Shown here: positions 48,868 through 58,263 of the stretch, piece by piece | How positions within the stretch are numbered: position 1 is the stretch's first letter | Layout: each line of letters starts with the position of its first letter | Source of the DNA: Okeania sp. KiyG1 | Lineage (GTDB): Bacteria > Cyanobacteriota > Cyanobacteriia > Cyanobacteriales > Microcoleaceae | DNA: 59,752 bases | Assembly (NCBI RefSeq): GCF_014132355.1 | Contig: NZ_BLZO01000106.1 | Coordinates: 1-59,752 of the forward strand | Reading direction: 5' to 3' | Made by a program: the position numbers and the translations under genes | Notes under the pieces: model-generated | Databases searched by the model: none | Told to the model about the DNA's origin: nothing | Seen by the model: the letters and a program-made list of their open reading frames with translations, nothing else

Positions 48868-51777
48868 TCAGAATATCCAAAAGAGGTGATCACTGTAGTC
48901 GTAAATCTTACCATCAACTACACTCTGAATAGCAATTTCATAATCGACACCAATAGCCAAGTTAGTCGGTACTGTCCAGAGGTAAATACCATCGCTAGCA
49001 GTTGAGCTGCTTATTGTGCGATTAAACTGGTTATTCTTGTACAAATAGATGCCAACATTCTCGCTGATGTTGTCATTCCAGGTGAGGTTGTAGCTATTTC
49101 CTGTAATCAGAAAATCGCCACCATTTGGTGAAGTGACGGTGATGAACTTATCTGGTTCATTAGCTTTAATGGTGAAGTTGCTGTTACTAAAGTCGTAAAT
49201 GTCGTTGTCACCGATACTCTGAATAGCGACTTTGTAATCACTACCAGCAGCTATACTTTCTGGTACTGTCCAGGTGTAAATGCCATCGCTAGCAGTTGAG
49301 CTGGCTATTGTGCTATCAAACTCGTCATTCTTGTACAAATAGATACGAACATTCTCGCTGATGTTGTCATTCCAGGTGATGTTGTAACTTTTTCCTGGTT
49401 CTAGAGTATTGCCACCATTTGGCGATTTTACCGTGATGGAATCATTTGCTTTAATAGTGAAGTTACTGTTACTGTAGTCAAAAATGTTATTATCAACCAC
49501 ACTCTGAATAGCTACTTGATAATCACTACCAGCAGCTATACTTTCTGGTACTGTCCAGGTGTAACTGCCATCACTAGCAGTTGAGCTGGCTATTGTGCGA
49601 TCAAACTCGTCATTCTTGTACAAATAGATACGAACATTCTCGCTGATGTTGTCATTCCAGGTGATGTTGTAACTTTTTCCTGGTTCTAGAGTATTGCCAC
49701 CATTTGGCGATTTTACCGTGATGGAATCATTTGCTTTAATAGTGAAGTTACTGTTACTGTAGTCAAAAATGTTATTATCAACCACACTCTGAATGGCTAC
49801 TTGATAATCACTACCAGCAGCTATACTTTCTGGTATTGTCCAGGTGTAACTGCCATCACTAGCAGTTGAGTTAGTTATCATCCGATCAAACTCATCATTC
49901 TTGTACAAATAGATACGAACATTCTCACTGAGATTATCATTCCAGGTGATGTTGTAGCTTTTTCCTGGTTCTAGAGTATTGCCTCCGTTGGGCGATTTGA
50001 CCGTGATGAAGTCGTCTGGATCATCAGCTTCAATAGTAAAGTTGCTGTTACTGAAATCAGAGACGCTGCTATCGCTGATGCTGGTGATTTTCACCTTATA
50101 GTTACTGCCATCAGTTATGGATGTGGGTACTGTCCAACTGTAACTGCCATCGCTGCTGGTGGAACTGGTAATAGTGCGGTTGAAGGAACCTCCTTTGTAT
50201 AATTCGAGCTTGACATTTTCACTGATGTTATCATTCCAGGTGATGTTGTAGCTATTTCCTGGTTCTAGGGTATTGCCACCGTTGGGTGATTTGACAGTGA
50301 TAGAGTCTTTAGGTTTGGCTGCATCTACTGATGGTCGCCAGTTAGCAGCATATTCAGCTACCTTGTTAATCGCTAAAGCTGAGTTCTCAAAGTTGCTTCG
50401 ACCAAGTGCTTCACCATTATAGCTAACAGCAGGGTTAGAGAAGTATGGAAGTCTGTTCCGAGCATAAGACATTATAGTTCCCGCGCCACTAGGGGTAGTG
50501 TAACCATAGCCGTAACTAAAAGCACCTTGACCATCAGCATTATCGCGATCATGGGCTAATCCTAGATTATGTCCTATTTCATGGGCAAGGGTATGACGAT
50601 TCCTAGCATTATAATTGGTAACAACATTAAAAGCATACCTTTCAAATCCGTAAGCAGGTGTTCCCATCAGAAAACCTCTGCCACCAGCATCATCAAAATC
50701 GCTGGCAAATAAGCTCACAATATCTGCACCATAATCTTGACGCAGTTTGTGAACTTCATCCATGTAGCCATCTGAAGGTTTTTGCAGTCGTTCAAGTTCA
50801 GTATCACTCTTACCAGACTCAGTATAGTTAACCTCTGCTGTATGAACTAACCGTAACTGGGATTTAACTCCGCTTTTAGCAAAGGCTTCATTGGTATCAT
50901 CAACAGCAAACTCAATTAAATCCTTCATAGCATCCGTACCCCCCTCCGCTCGGCGAGCTTCTGGAGTGTAAACAACCATCAAATCTATTGTTGAAGAGTC
51001 ATCTAAACTAGTGGGTGCGTCTGCAGCAGTATCAACGATATTTATAACTATTGGTTCGTCAGTATGAGAGTGCGGGCTATGTGCATCCAAACTCAAAGTA
51101 TAATTAGCATTTGCATTCCCCTTTGGCTGTACCCTGACATAATAAGTCCCTGGATTCAAAGTCCGCTCAATATCCTCTGCTTTCTTACCACCCTTGGTAG
51201 ACTTCTCAAGAACTTTCCCCTTGTTATTCAACAAATACAAATCCGCATTTCCACTGAGACCACGCAACTCAATATCTACTTCTGTCTTTTCTTTGACTCT
51301 GAACTTATAAAAGTCCCTCCGGTCAGACCTACCGACAAATTCCCGCAACTTCTCATCATCCTTCAACACTCCGAAATTATAGGCTTTCCCCCGGCTATTA
51401 CCTGCTCGATCCCGCCTTTGAGCAGTCCTGGTTTTTGCTTCTATCTCATTAGATTGGTCACCAGTTAGGGAATCGACTTCTTCAACTACATTATTCTCTT
51501 TTCCTATCAGTGGGTCTTCTTTTTCAATTGAGGTCTTTTCTTGTGACTCCTGAGATTCACTTAAACCCAATGTTCCTAAACCATTCTGGGGCAGCAATAA
51601 TTCATCATTACCTGTACTCAAATTTTCAACTTTTACTTCCGAGCTTTCTGCACTCGACTCAATACCAGTAGCCGATCGCAGCTCATCACTAACTTTTGCT
51701 CCATCTATTCCAGCTAACATTGGGTCAGTAAACTCTGGCCCCAACTTGCGAGATGCTTCACCAAAAATATTATCCAT
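48868..51777 (-). CDS. Secreted reprolysin-like metalloprotease with PPC domain and five C-terminal repeats
   Basis: 969 residues; GAGGT precedes the ATG. The leader (1-115) is that of the neighbouring proteases. One PPC domain follows (about 125-235). The M12-like peptidase starts at STIDLMVVYTPEARR, has the full zinc motif HEIGHNLGLAHD (near residue 399) and the Met-turn GTIMSYAR. After YAANWRPS come five ~95-residue beta-sandwich repeats with SPNGGNTLEPG, YNITWNDNISENV and WTVPESI, resembling the Ser-Thr-rich (Kre9/Knh1-like) repeats seen on bacterial secreted enzymes. All catalytic residues are present, so it should be an active extracellular protease. No classical signal peptide is seen. 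Confidence 0.88.
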   Translation of the reverse strand: MDNIFGEASRKLGPEFTDPMLAGIDGAKVSDELRSATGIESSAESSEVKVENLSTGNDELLLPQNGLGTLGLSESQESQEKTSIEKEDPLIGKENNVVEEVDSLTGDQSNEIEAKTRTAQRRDRAGNSRGKAYNFGVLKDDEKLREFVGRSDRRDFYKFRVKEKTEVDIELRGLSGNADLYLLNNKGKVLEKSTKGGKKAEDIERTLNPGTYYVRVQPKGNANANYTLSLDAHSPHSHTDEPIVINIVDTAADAPTSLDDSSTIDLMVVYTPEARRAEGGTDAMKDLIEFAVDDTNEAFAKSGVKSQLRLVHTAEVNYTESGKSDTELERLQKPSDGYMDEVHKLRQDYGADIVSLFASDFDDAGGRGFLMGTPAYGFERYAFNVVTNYNARNRHTLAHEIGHNLGLAHDRDNADGQGAFSYGYGYTTPSGAGTIMSYARNRLPYFSNPAVSYNGEALGRSNFENSALAINKVAEYAANWRPSVDAAKPKDSITVKSPNGGNTLEPGNSYNITWNDNISENVKLELYKGGSFNRTITSSTSSDGSYSWTVPTSITDGSNYKVKITSISDSSVSDFSNSNFTIEADDPDDFITVKSPNGGNTLEPGKSYNITWNDNLSENVRIYLYKNDEFDRMITNSTASDGSYTWTIPESIAAGSDYQVAIQSVVDNNIFDYSNSNFTIKANDSITVKSPNGGNTLEPGKSYNITWNDNISENVRIYLYKNDEFDRTIASSTASDGSYTWTVPESIAAGSDYQVAIQSVVDNNIFDYSNSNFTIKANDSITVKSPNGGNTLEPGKSYNITWNDNISENVRIYLYKNDEFDSTIASSTASDGIYTWTVPESIAAGSDYKVAIQSIGDNDIYDFSNSNFTIKANEPDKFITVTSPNGGDFLITGNSYNLTWNDNISENVGIYLYKNNQFNRTISSSTASDGIYLWTVPTNLAIGVDYEIAIQSVVDGKIYDYSDHLFWIF
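48880..50320 (-). repeat. Five ~285-bp in-gene repeats
   Basis: The two central units (about 49436-50005) are nearly identical at DNA level with a 285-base period. Outer units are diverged. They encode the C-terminal repeats of the reprolysin-like protein. Confidence 0.85.
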
Positions 51778-52160
51778 AATTACCTCTGTACAAAGATTTT
51801 TTAGATCAATATTTGTGTTTTTTGAGCTAGTTACCTCAGATATTAATATCTCAGTAAATATTCGGATAAGTAAGTTTTTTCTAACTCTAGCAGAGGGAAG
51901 AAGGGAAAGTATTAAGTTGTCTGAGTTTTAAGCTTTTGATCTGTCAAACACCTTTGCTTCGACTGCTATAATAACTAACTCAACTTATATATTTTAACAT
52001 AGACCGAGAGCTTTTTTGTCGATAATCGACAATTTTTTTGATTTTTTCAAAAAATCTTCAAATTTAGTCAAAAAAGCAATTAACTATAAAAACAAGACTA
52101 ATATTGACAAAAAAGATTCATATATTGTCGAAAATTGACAATATTTAGTAAAGAGTGCGA
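51778..52160 (-). promoter_or_regulatory. Conserved upstream region 3 of leader-protease genes
   Basis: Nearly the same as region 1. The palindrome AGATATTAATATCT (51838-51851) is intact inside CTCAGATATTAATATCTCAG. A 100-base AT-rich block (TTGTCGATAATCGACAA...) is shared with region 1. A different spacer (CTAGCAGAGGGAAGAAGGG) sits where region 2 has its heptamer array. Confidence 0.6.
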
Positions 52161-52221
52161 TAATAGTTTCTCCATAAATTAATATTGAAGATTACAGATA
52201 AATTATTTAGAAATGTCTAAT

Positions 52222-52386
52222 ATCATGTCCGGTTGAACAGTTATAAATAAATAACGACGGAGGAGTCAGGAGTCAACCCACCCTAACCCCTCCCAGGAGG
52301 GGAAGTCAGGAGTCAGGAGGGAAGAAAGAAGAAGGAAGAAGAAGAAGGAGAAAGTTTTTTTTATCACTAATCATCCGGACATGATA
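52222..52386. mobile_element. Family A MITE-like element with identifiable empty site, TSD TAA
   Basis: Perfect ends TATCATGTCCGG and CCGGACATGATA, flanked by TAA (52219-52221 and 52387-52389). The homologous DNA at 42448-42460 reads GAAATGTTTAATGGCC with no insert, which is the empty site. Interior: GGAGTCA and GAAGAAGG short repeats. Confidence 0.92.
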
Positions 52387-52475
52387 TAATGGCCAAAATT
52401 AATCGAAGAGTTACTTATTTCTCAGGGCAAGGAAGAAATTAAATTGATAAGTAATTATCTCTATCAATATCTACC

Positions 52476-52532
52476 AGGACTTACGCACCAGAGTCTACAG
52501 ATAGGGAGGGCGAATACCATTCGCCCCTACAA
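52476..52532. repeat. Half family C element fused to the Rpn gene
   Basis: AGGACTTACGCACCAGAGTC... GGGCGAATACCATTCGCCCCTACAA runs straight into GATGGTGTATTAGTGCC of the nuclease gene. The other end of the element is absent. Confidence 0.75.
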
Positions 52533-52544
52533 GATGGTGTATTA

Positions 52545-53279
52545 GTGCCTAATACCGAGTCGCCAACTACTCCAGTCCACTTTGGCGAAGTGCAAATGCA
52601 AAAGGATACAGCATTTTACCGTCGATTTTTTGCCGAGATTTTCCTCTATCTTTATCAATATGAAGAAACCAAGCATTGGCAAGCATTAGTAGTATTTCGC
52701 AACCGCAAGATTGAACCCGAAGATTCTCAACCCTATCAAGCTTTGTTAAATAGTAGCAACGTTACCAGAATTTATCTGGAAGATTTGGGCGATGAAGCTT
52801 ATGAAAACTTGGGTTTAGGCATAGTTAAATTGATAGTAGAAGACCAAGCAAGGGCAGTGGAACAGGCAAAAATGTTAGCGGCCAAAGCAACGGCAGAACT
52901 AGCAGACGATGCTGAACGACAAAAAGTGCTAGAATTAGTAAAAACAATTATTTTATACAAATTTAAAGATTTAGAACCAGAGGAGGTAATAGAAATGTTA
53001 GGCATGGAGGACTTTAAAAAATCTCGACTTTATCAAGGAATGCAGCGGCTAGCTAGGCAGGAGTGTATAGAAGAGGGCAGAGAAGAAGGTAGAAAAGAAG
53101 GCAGAGAAGAAGGCAGAGAAGAAGGTAGAAAAGAAGGCAGAGAAGAAGGCAGAGAAGAGGGAAAACTATTGACAGTTCCTCTGTTGTTAGAACTGGGGTT
53201 GACTGTAGAAGAGATAGCACGACGATTGGAGTTAACTGTGGAGCAAGTTCAACAAGCCGCTCAAAATCAGTCTAATTAA
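52545..53279 (+). CDS. Rpn/DUF2887 PD-(D/E)XK nuclease, 5' truncated by a repeat
   Basis: 244 residues from a GTG. About 50 N-terminal residues seen in the 46729-47644 copy (MKTDSIFYR...SVEIKQTAFRL) are missing, replaced by a half family C element. The nuclease core HFGEVQMQKDTAFYRRFFAEI and most of the following helices are intact. A run of EGREEGRKEGREE units (nine-base repeats) precedes the C-terminal VEEIARRLELTVEQVQQ motif. Loss of the first strand and helix of the nuclease fold may abolish activity. Confidence 0.8.
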   Translation: MPNTESPTTPVHFGEVQMQKDTAFYRRFFAEIFLYLYQYEETKHWQALVVFRNRKIEPEDSQPYQALLNSSNVTRIYLEDLGDEAYENLGLGIVKLIVEDQARAVEQAKMLAAKATAELADDAERQKVLELVKTIILYKFKDLEPEEVIEMLGMEDFKKSRLYQGMQRLARQECIEEGREEGRKEGREEGREEGRKEGREEGREEGKLLTVPLLLELGLTVEEIARRLELTVEQVQQAAQNQSN

Positions 53280-53280
53280 T

Positions 53281-53480
53281 CAGGACTCACGCAGAGACTC
53301 TACTTATGGAGAGGGCGAATACCATTCGCCCCTACAAATGGTGCTTTAACAGGACTTACGCACGATCGCTATATATAGGCCGTTCGCCCCATCACCCCAT
53401 CACCCCATCTCCCCATCTCCCCATCTCCCCATCTCCTCATCACCCCATCTCCCCATCTCCCCATCTCCCCATCTCCCCAC
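53281..53480. repeat. Family C halves and CCCCATCT repeats downstream of ppc
   Basis: Two left ends, AGGACTCACGCA (about 53281) and AGGACTTACGCA (about 53352), the first with a GGCGAATACCATTCGCCC palindrome, then ~12 units of CCCATCTC/CCCATCAC. No gene seen. Confidence 0.75.
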
Positions 53481-53488
53481 ACTCTTCC

Positions 53489-56400
53489 TCAACCTGTATT
53501 CCGCATTCCTGCAGCAATACCATTAAGAGTCAACAAAGCACCTTGTAACAACTCACCCTTACTATAGCGAGAGTGAATAACTCCTGGCGTACCTGTATCA
53601 TGTTGACGCAAGCGTTTCAACAAAGCTACCTGCAACATACCTAGAGGAACAATATTAGCATTCCGCAACTGCACAGAACGCTGCAAATCTTGCTCTCCAT
53701 CTAAAGGTCGTTGATGACCAGAAATTTGTAAAACTAAATTCCGCGTCAGGTTATATTCAGTAGCAATTTGCTCAAACAATGCCTCAAATCTTTCCCGGTC
53801 TTCTGGATTAGATAATTCTCGGACATAATAATGAGCCATTTGCAAATCTACTTTTGCTAGAGTCATCTCTACTTTTGAGATTGCAGTAGTAAAAAACGGC
53901 CATTTTAGATAAAAATACTGCAAAAGTTTCAGGTGTTCTTCTGGCTGTTGTTGCACAAACTCTTGTAAAGCCGTTCCTACTCCATACCAAGCAGGTAATA
54001 GGAAGCGACTCTGAGTCCAGCTAAACACCCAAGGAATTGCCCTTAAACCAGAAATTGTCTTCTTTTTATCATTCTTCCTCCGAGCTGGACGAGAACTAAT
54101 TTGTAGTTGACTAATTTCTTGGATCGGGGTAACTTGATAGAAAAATTCTACTAAGTCGGGTTGTTCATAAATCAGATGTCGGTAATGAGTGCGCGATCGC
54201 ACCGCTAACTCTTCCATAATGTCATTCCAGGCATCAATTTCATCAAACCCTGTATGTAGCAAACTAGCTTGAATAACTGCAGTAGTGACATTTTCTAAGT
54301 TATACATAGCCAACTGAGGCAGAGAATATTTAGAAGCTAGCACCTCACCCTGTTCAGTAATCTTAATCCGTCCACTAATACTCTTACCAGGTTGAGCCAA
54401 AATCGCTTTATAAGCAGGACCGCCACCACGTCCTACCGAACCACCGCGCCCATGAAATATCCGCAATGCGATTCCATATTCCTGACCGATTTTATGTAAA
54501 GCTTTTTGAGCTTTATGAATTTCCCAGTTACTACTGAGGAACCCAGAATCTTTATTACTATCTGAATAACCAAGCATCACTTCTTGCAAATAAAGAGTCT
54601 CTAACTCAGATTTCATTTTAGAGTCTGCTTGTGCTTGCAATTTATCATACCCACCAGCAAGTGCTGCCCGATACAAAGGCAATTCAAATAAATTGCGCAT
54701 AACCCTGGGAGCGTTTCTCAAGTCTTCCACTGTCTCAAACAGAGGCACTACCTGAATCTCACTTGCACCAGTTGCCGGGTCATAAAGTCCTGCTTCTTGA
54801 GCTAGCAACAACACTTCCAACATATCGCTGACATCACGACTCATACTGATAATGTAAGTTTGGCAAATTTCGGGGCCAAACTCTACCTGTAGCTGTCGTA
54901 GCATTCGGAAAGTGTTAATGATTTCGCAAGTTCTCTCAGAAAAAGGTAGTTCTGCAGGAATTAGTGGGCGACGAGTAGGCAATTCTGTTGATAGCCATTC
55001 AGTGCGCTCTGCTTCTGACATTTCGATATAGGGTTTAGGCAGAATTTGTAAGTATTCAGTAACTTCATTAATTACAGCTTCATGGACAGAAGACTCCTGG
55101 CGAATATCTAGTCGTGCCAAATTGAAGCCAAAAATTTCTACCTGGCAAATGAGGTTTTCCAAGTCACTACAGCTTAAACCCGTTTCGATCAAGTTACGTT
55201 GAATTAGTTGTAATTCTTCTAGAAATTCCGCACCAGAAGCATAAACTGCTGCTGTTTCTCGACGTTGGGAGAGAACTTCCATTTGTCTTTGGAGAGAATC
55301 ACCATTATACAAGCGCCAGTTGCGATCGCGAGTATTTTCCAAACGTTTTCTCACATAAGATAACTTCAACCTGTAGGGTTCTCGTCGATAGCGAATTGCC
55401 CATTGGTCATATACTTCGGGCATTTGCAATTGGTCGCGGTCTAAGGAGTCCAGCAGTTCTGGTAAAACATCACTCCAATGCAAGGACAAACTTAACAGTT
55501 CGATCAGGGAATCAGTAATATTAATATACTTATCTAACACTATCTTGCGTTGATAGCAAGCTGTTTGCCAAGTCACCTCTGGGGTACAAAAAGGATTACC
55601 ATCCCGGTCAGCTCCTACCCAAGAGCCAAACTTACAGAAATTGAAAGTAGGTGGTTTTAAGTAAGGGAAAGAACTATGCAGAGCTTGTTTAAACCTCTGG
55701 TATAGTTTGGGAGTAGCTTCAAACAATACCTCTTCAAAGTAATGAAGAGTCGTTTCTACTTCATCAAGTACAGTAGGTTTAAATTGGTGTATTTCATCTG
55801 TACGCCACCACAAACGAATTTCTTCTGTTAACTGTTCCTTGAGAGATTCTGTTTCCAAGGATGAAACCACTGATTTTTCATGTCCTCCATTTCCAGACAA
55901 TTCTGAAAAACTTTCTTCTACTAGATCGAGCTGTTGGAAAATTTTAGCAATGCGTCGCTGTTTTGTTCTGATTGTATGACGTACAATTTCTGTAGGATGT
56001 GCTGTAAACACTAGACGGATATCTAAGTTATCAATTAATCGTTGAATTAATTGAGATGGCACATTCAGAGTCCGCAGTAGGGGAAATAGATAATGAAATG
56101 TCCCCTCTCCTTCAGGTTTGTTTTTGTTATCGCTCCAGATAGGAATACTTCCAACCCGCAATGAACCAGCTTCACCATCCTTAGCTTCATCATCTTTAAA
56201 GATTAGTTTTCCCGGACCTTTGTTGTGAGAATACGCTTGTTGTTGCATCCTTTGTTCATAATGCTGTTCAACAATATTGATTAGCTGAAAATATAACGCA
56301 AAAGCTCGAGCTGCCCGAATTGCATCTTTGAGTTCTAGCTGTTCAATAAGTTGTACAATTTCTGAATCTAGAAAGTTAAAAGCTTGTCCTTCTGTAGAAT

Positions 56401-56584
56401 TAACCAAGCGCATCTTCTGGAGTATGCTTACCAATTCTTGGCCACACTCTTGTCCTAGCACTAATTCCCACAAATTTTCAATTATTTTAATTCGATTACT
56501 CAGAAACAGACCTGAAACTTTAGTCGGGGCATTATTAAACCCTTGTTCTAGGGTTGTCTGCTCTGATTTTAGTAGTGAACTCAT
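53489..56584 (-). CDS. ppc: Phosphoenolpyruvate carboxylase
   Basis: 1031 residues, the usual cyanobacterial length. The enzyme adds bicarbonate to PEP to give oxaloacetate, replenishing the incomplete TCA cycle and feeding amino-acid synthesis; it is cytosolic. Visible signatures: the catalytic histidine in [33 protein letters not shown], the active-site loop [40 protein letters not shown], and the conserved C-terminal GMRNTG. An insertion of charged residues near 120-170 ([18 protein letters not shown]) is typical of the cyanobacterial form. AAGGA lies ten bases before the ATG. No frame breaks. The gene stands alone. Confidence 0.97.
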   Translation of the reverse strand: MSSLLKSEQTTLEQGFNNAPTKVSGLFLSNRIKIIENLWELVLGQECGQELVSILQKMRLVNSTEGQAFNFLDSEIVQLIEQLELKDAIRAARAFALYFQLINIVEQHYEQRMQQQAYSHNKGPGKLIFKDDEAKDGEAGSLRVGSIPIWSDNKNKPEGEGTFHYLFPLLRTLNVPSQLIQRLIDNLDIRLVFTAHPTEIVRHTIRTKQRRIAKIFQQLDLVEESFSELSGNGGHEKSVVSSLETESLKEQLTEEIRLWWRTDEIHQFKPTVLDEVETTLHYFEEVLFEATPKLYQRFKQALHSSFPYLKPPTFNFCKFGSWVGADRDGNPFCTPEVTWQTACYQRKIVLDKYINITDSLIELLSLSLHWSDVLPELLDSLDRDQLQMPEVYDQWAIRYRREPYRLKLSYVRKRLENTRDRNWRLYNGDSLQRQMEVLSQRRETAAVYASGAEFLEELQLIQRNLIETGLSCSDLENLICQVEIFGFNLARLDIRQESSVHEAVINEVTEYLQILPKPYIEMSEAERTEWLSTELPTRRPLIPAELPFSERTCEIINTFRMLRQLQVEFGPEICQTYIISMSRDVSDMLEVLLLAQEAGLYDPATGASEIQVVPLFETVEDLRNAPRVMRNLFELPLYRAALAGGYDKLQAQADSKMKSELETLYLQEVMLGYSDSNKDSGFLSSNWEIHKAQKALHKIGQEYGIALRIFHGRGGSVGRGGGPAYKAILAQPGKSISGRIKITEQGEVLASKYSLPQLAMYNLENVTTAVIQASLLHTGFDEIDAWNDIMEELAVRSRTHYRHLIYEQPDLVEFFYQVTPIQEISQLQISSRPARRKNDKKKTISGLRAIPWVFSWTQSRFLLPAWYGVGTALQEFVQQQPEEHLKLLQYFYLKWPFFTTAISKVEMTLAKVDLQMAHYYVRELSNPEDRERFEALFEQIATEYNLTRNLVLQISGHQRPLDGEQDLQRSVQLRNANIVPLGMLQVALLKRLRQHDTGTPGVIHSRYSKGELLQGALLTLNGIAAGMRNTG

Positions 56585-56644
56585 ATTACCTATTCCTTAG
56601 TAGATACTGATATCAAAATAAATGTATTTTTGATACTGTTACAC

Positions 56645-56742
56645 TCACATAATTTACGCACAAATACTATGTGTAGTAGGGGCAAACGGCCGTTTGCCCC
56701 TACAGATGGTGTATAACTTAACCTTTTGCCTAAGTCCTAACT
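56645..56742. repeat. Family C element, diverged
   Basis: Left TTTACGCACAAATACTATG, a GGGGCAAACGGCCGTTTGCCCC palindrome, and right TTTTGCCTAAGTCCT. Sits in the ppc upstream region. Confidence 0.65.
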
Positions 56743-56941
56743 CATTAAATGGGATTTAAATGTTTATAATACACCTGGGAGTCAAGTAGCCCTTTGATAG
56801 CTAGCCTTTCAGCAATGTTTTTTGTTAATTAATCACATAGCAGTAGAGGCTTTGAGCTAACCTATTGAACAGGATGGCAGTTGTTCCATCTTTAACCTTG
56901 AGTTGAAGAAATCTTCGGAATCTTTTGAAACTATAGTATAG

Positions 56942-57181
56942 TTAAATAAAATTAGGAATCTGATGATTTTTGGGAAAATTAAGCATTGGTAGGCGATCGC
57001 CCCGGAAGATTTCTTCACTATAGAGGCCAATTTCTGGTAATAATTCATTAATGGCTTTATTACCCAGTAAACCTAATAAAACCGGACCAGTGGCCAAGCT
57101 AAGTAAAATATCTGAGGAAATTTTCCAACTGGGAGTTTTTAGTGTAAGATCTTCAGAGGGATTTTCTCGAAAGGATTGCAT
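56942..57181 (-). CDS. Small conserved cyanobacterial protein
   Basis: 79 residues starting MQSFRENPSEDLTL. This ATG has GAGGTAAT seven bases upstream, so I prefer it over the earlier in-frame ATG (57274). One hydrophobic segment (SDILLSLATGPVLLGLLG) is followed by NELLPEIGLYSEEIFRGD and LPMLNFP. I recall similar small proteins in other cyanobacteria but know no function. The composition allows either a membrane-associated helix or a small helical protein. Confidence 0.65.
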   Translation of the reverse strand: MQSFRENPSEDLTLKTPSWKISSDILLSLATGPVLLGLLGNKAINELLPEIGLYSEEIFRGDRLPMLNFPKNHQIPNFI

Positions 57182-57570
57182 TGATATTACCTCAATAAAT
57201 AAGTTTATACGCAAGAGCTGATATAGGAAGCTTAACAAGACTTCAGCATCTTCAGCCGAAGGACAAATATTCATTGAAGAAGGCAGCTATGCTGAAGGCA
57301 TCCCCCAACCCCCGATGATGCGCTATCCCTTATAAGGAACTCCTGAAACCCTTGTGGGAGGGTGGGAGTGTGGGAAGGGTGGGGGTGTGGGAAGTAAGAA
57401 TTTTGTCTACGGTCCTCACTCATAGTGTATTTTTCAATACAATTTTCTCCAGAAAAAGCCACTCCCAGACTTATCCATAACTTGTCTTTTTGTCAAGTTT
57501 TTATGTTAAGAAAGATGTTTATAAAGCATAGCTTTGAAAGGGGGGAGGCAGAAGGGAAAATTGCTTATGG

Positions 57571-58099
57571 ATTCTCATCCCAAACAATTTTGAACACCGT
57601 GTAGACGGTGGGCTATTAAAGCCATAATGATAATATTAAAGTTGAATATTAATTTCAGTACTTACGCAAATTGACTTTGAAACCACCATCTGTAGGGGCG
57701 AATGGTATTCGCCCTCAATATATATATCGACCAAGAGAGGAAAAAAATCCTTTACCGAAAAATTGTGGGTATGCGCCTCCCCTTTAAGGGGATAATAAAT
57801 AAAAATTTTCATGAATTTGTCAATCCTCTTCTTTTCAAGGAGAGGTAATTATTCATTATTCATTATTCATTATTCATTGTTGAATCCAATCCTCTTAATT
57901 TATTTATAACAAATCGATTCTCACCCCAAACAATTTTGAACACCTTGTAGACGGTGGGCTATTAAAGCCATAATGATAATATTAAAGTTGAATATTAATT
58001 TCAGTACTTACGCAAATTGACTTTGAAACCACAATCTGTAGGGGCGAATGGTATTCGCCCTCAATATATATATCGACCAAGAGAGGAAAAATCCTTTAC
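57571..58099. repeat. Direct duplication (185 and 183 bp) split by a family D repeat
   Basis: ATTCTCA(T/C)CCCAAACAATTTTGAACACC... through AATCCTTTAC occurs at 57571-57755 and 57917-58099 with few differences. Between the copies is a family D repeat (57752-57898) ending in ATTATTC heptamers. Each copy includes a half family C element (AGTACTTACGCA, GGGGCGAATGGTATTCGCCC). No gene present. Confidence 0.85.
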
Positions 58100-58263
58100 T
58101 CCAATCCTCTTAATTTATAAGAAAAGGTAATTCTAAATTCTAAATTCTAAATTCTAAATTCTTGAACAATATCCTTTCCTTTATAATGTTTATACGCTAC
58201 ATTCCAAGCAGTCACTAACCAATAGTTAAGCCGAGCAAGGGAGTCTCCCACAAACAGCAGAAG

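Noticed and set aside
48648-48932. ORF between the DUF3368 gene and the reprolysin-like gene
   Set aside because: It crosses a terminator hairpin repeat and has no domain or ribosome-binding site.
53306-53548. ORF with SPHHPIS repeats downstream of the second Rpn gene
   Set aside because: It is the CCCCATCT short tandem repeat read in frame and overlaps the ppc 3' end.
57271-57462. 63-codon minus-strand ORF with PHPHPSHTPTL
   Set aside because: Low-complexity GGGTGGGGGTGTGGGA repeat translation.
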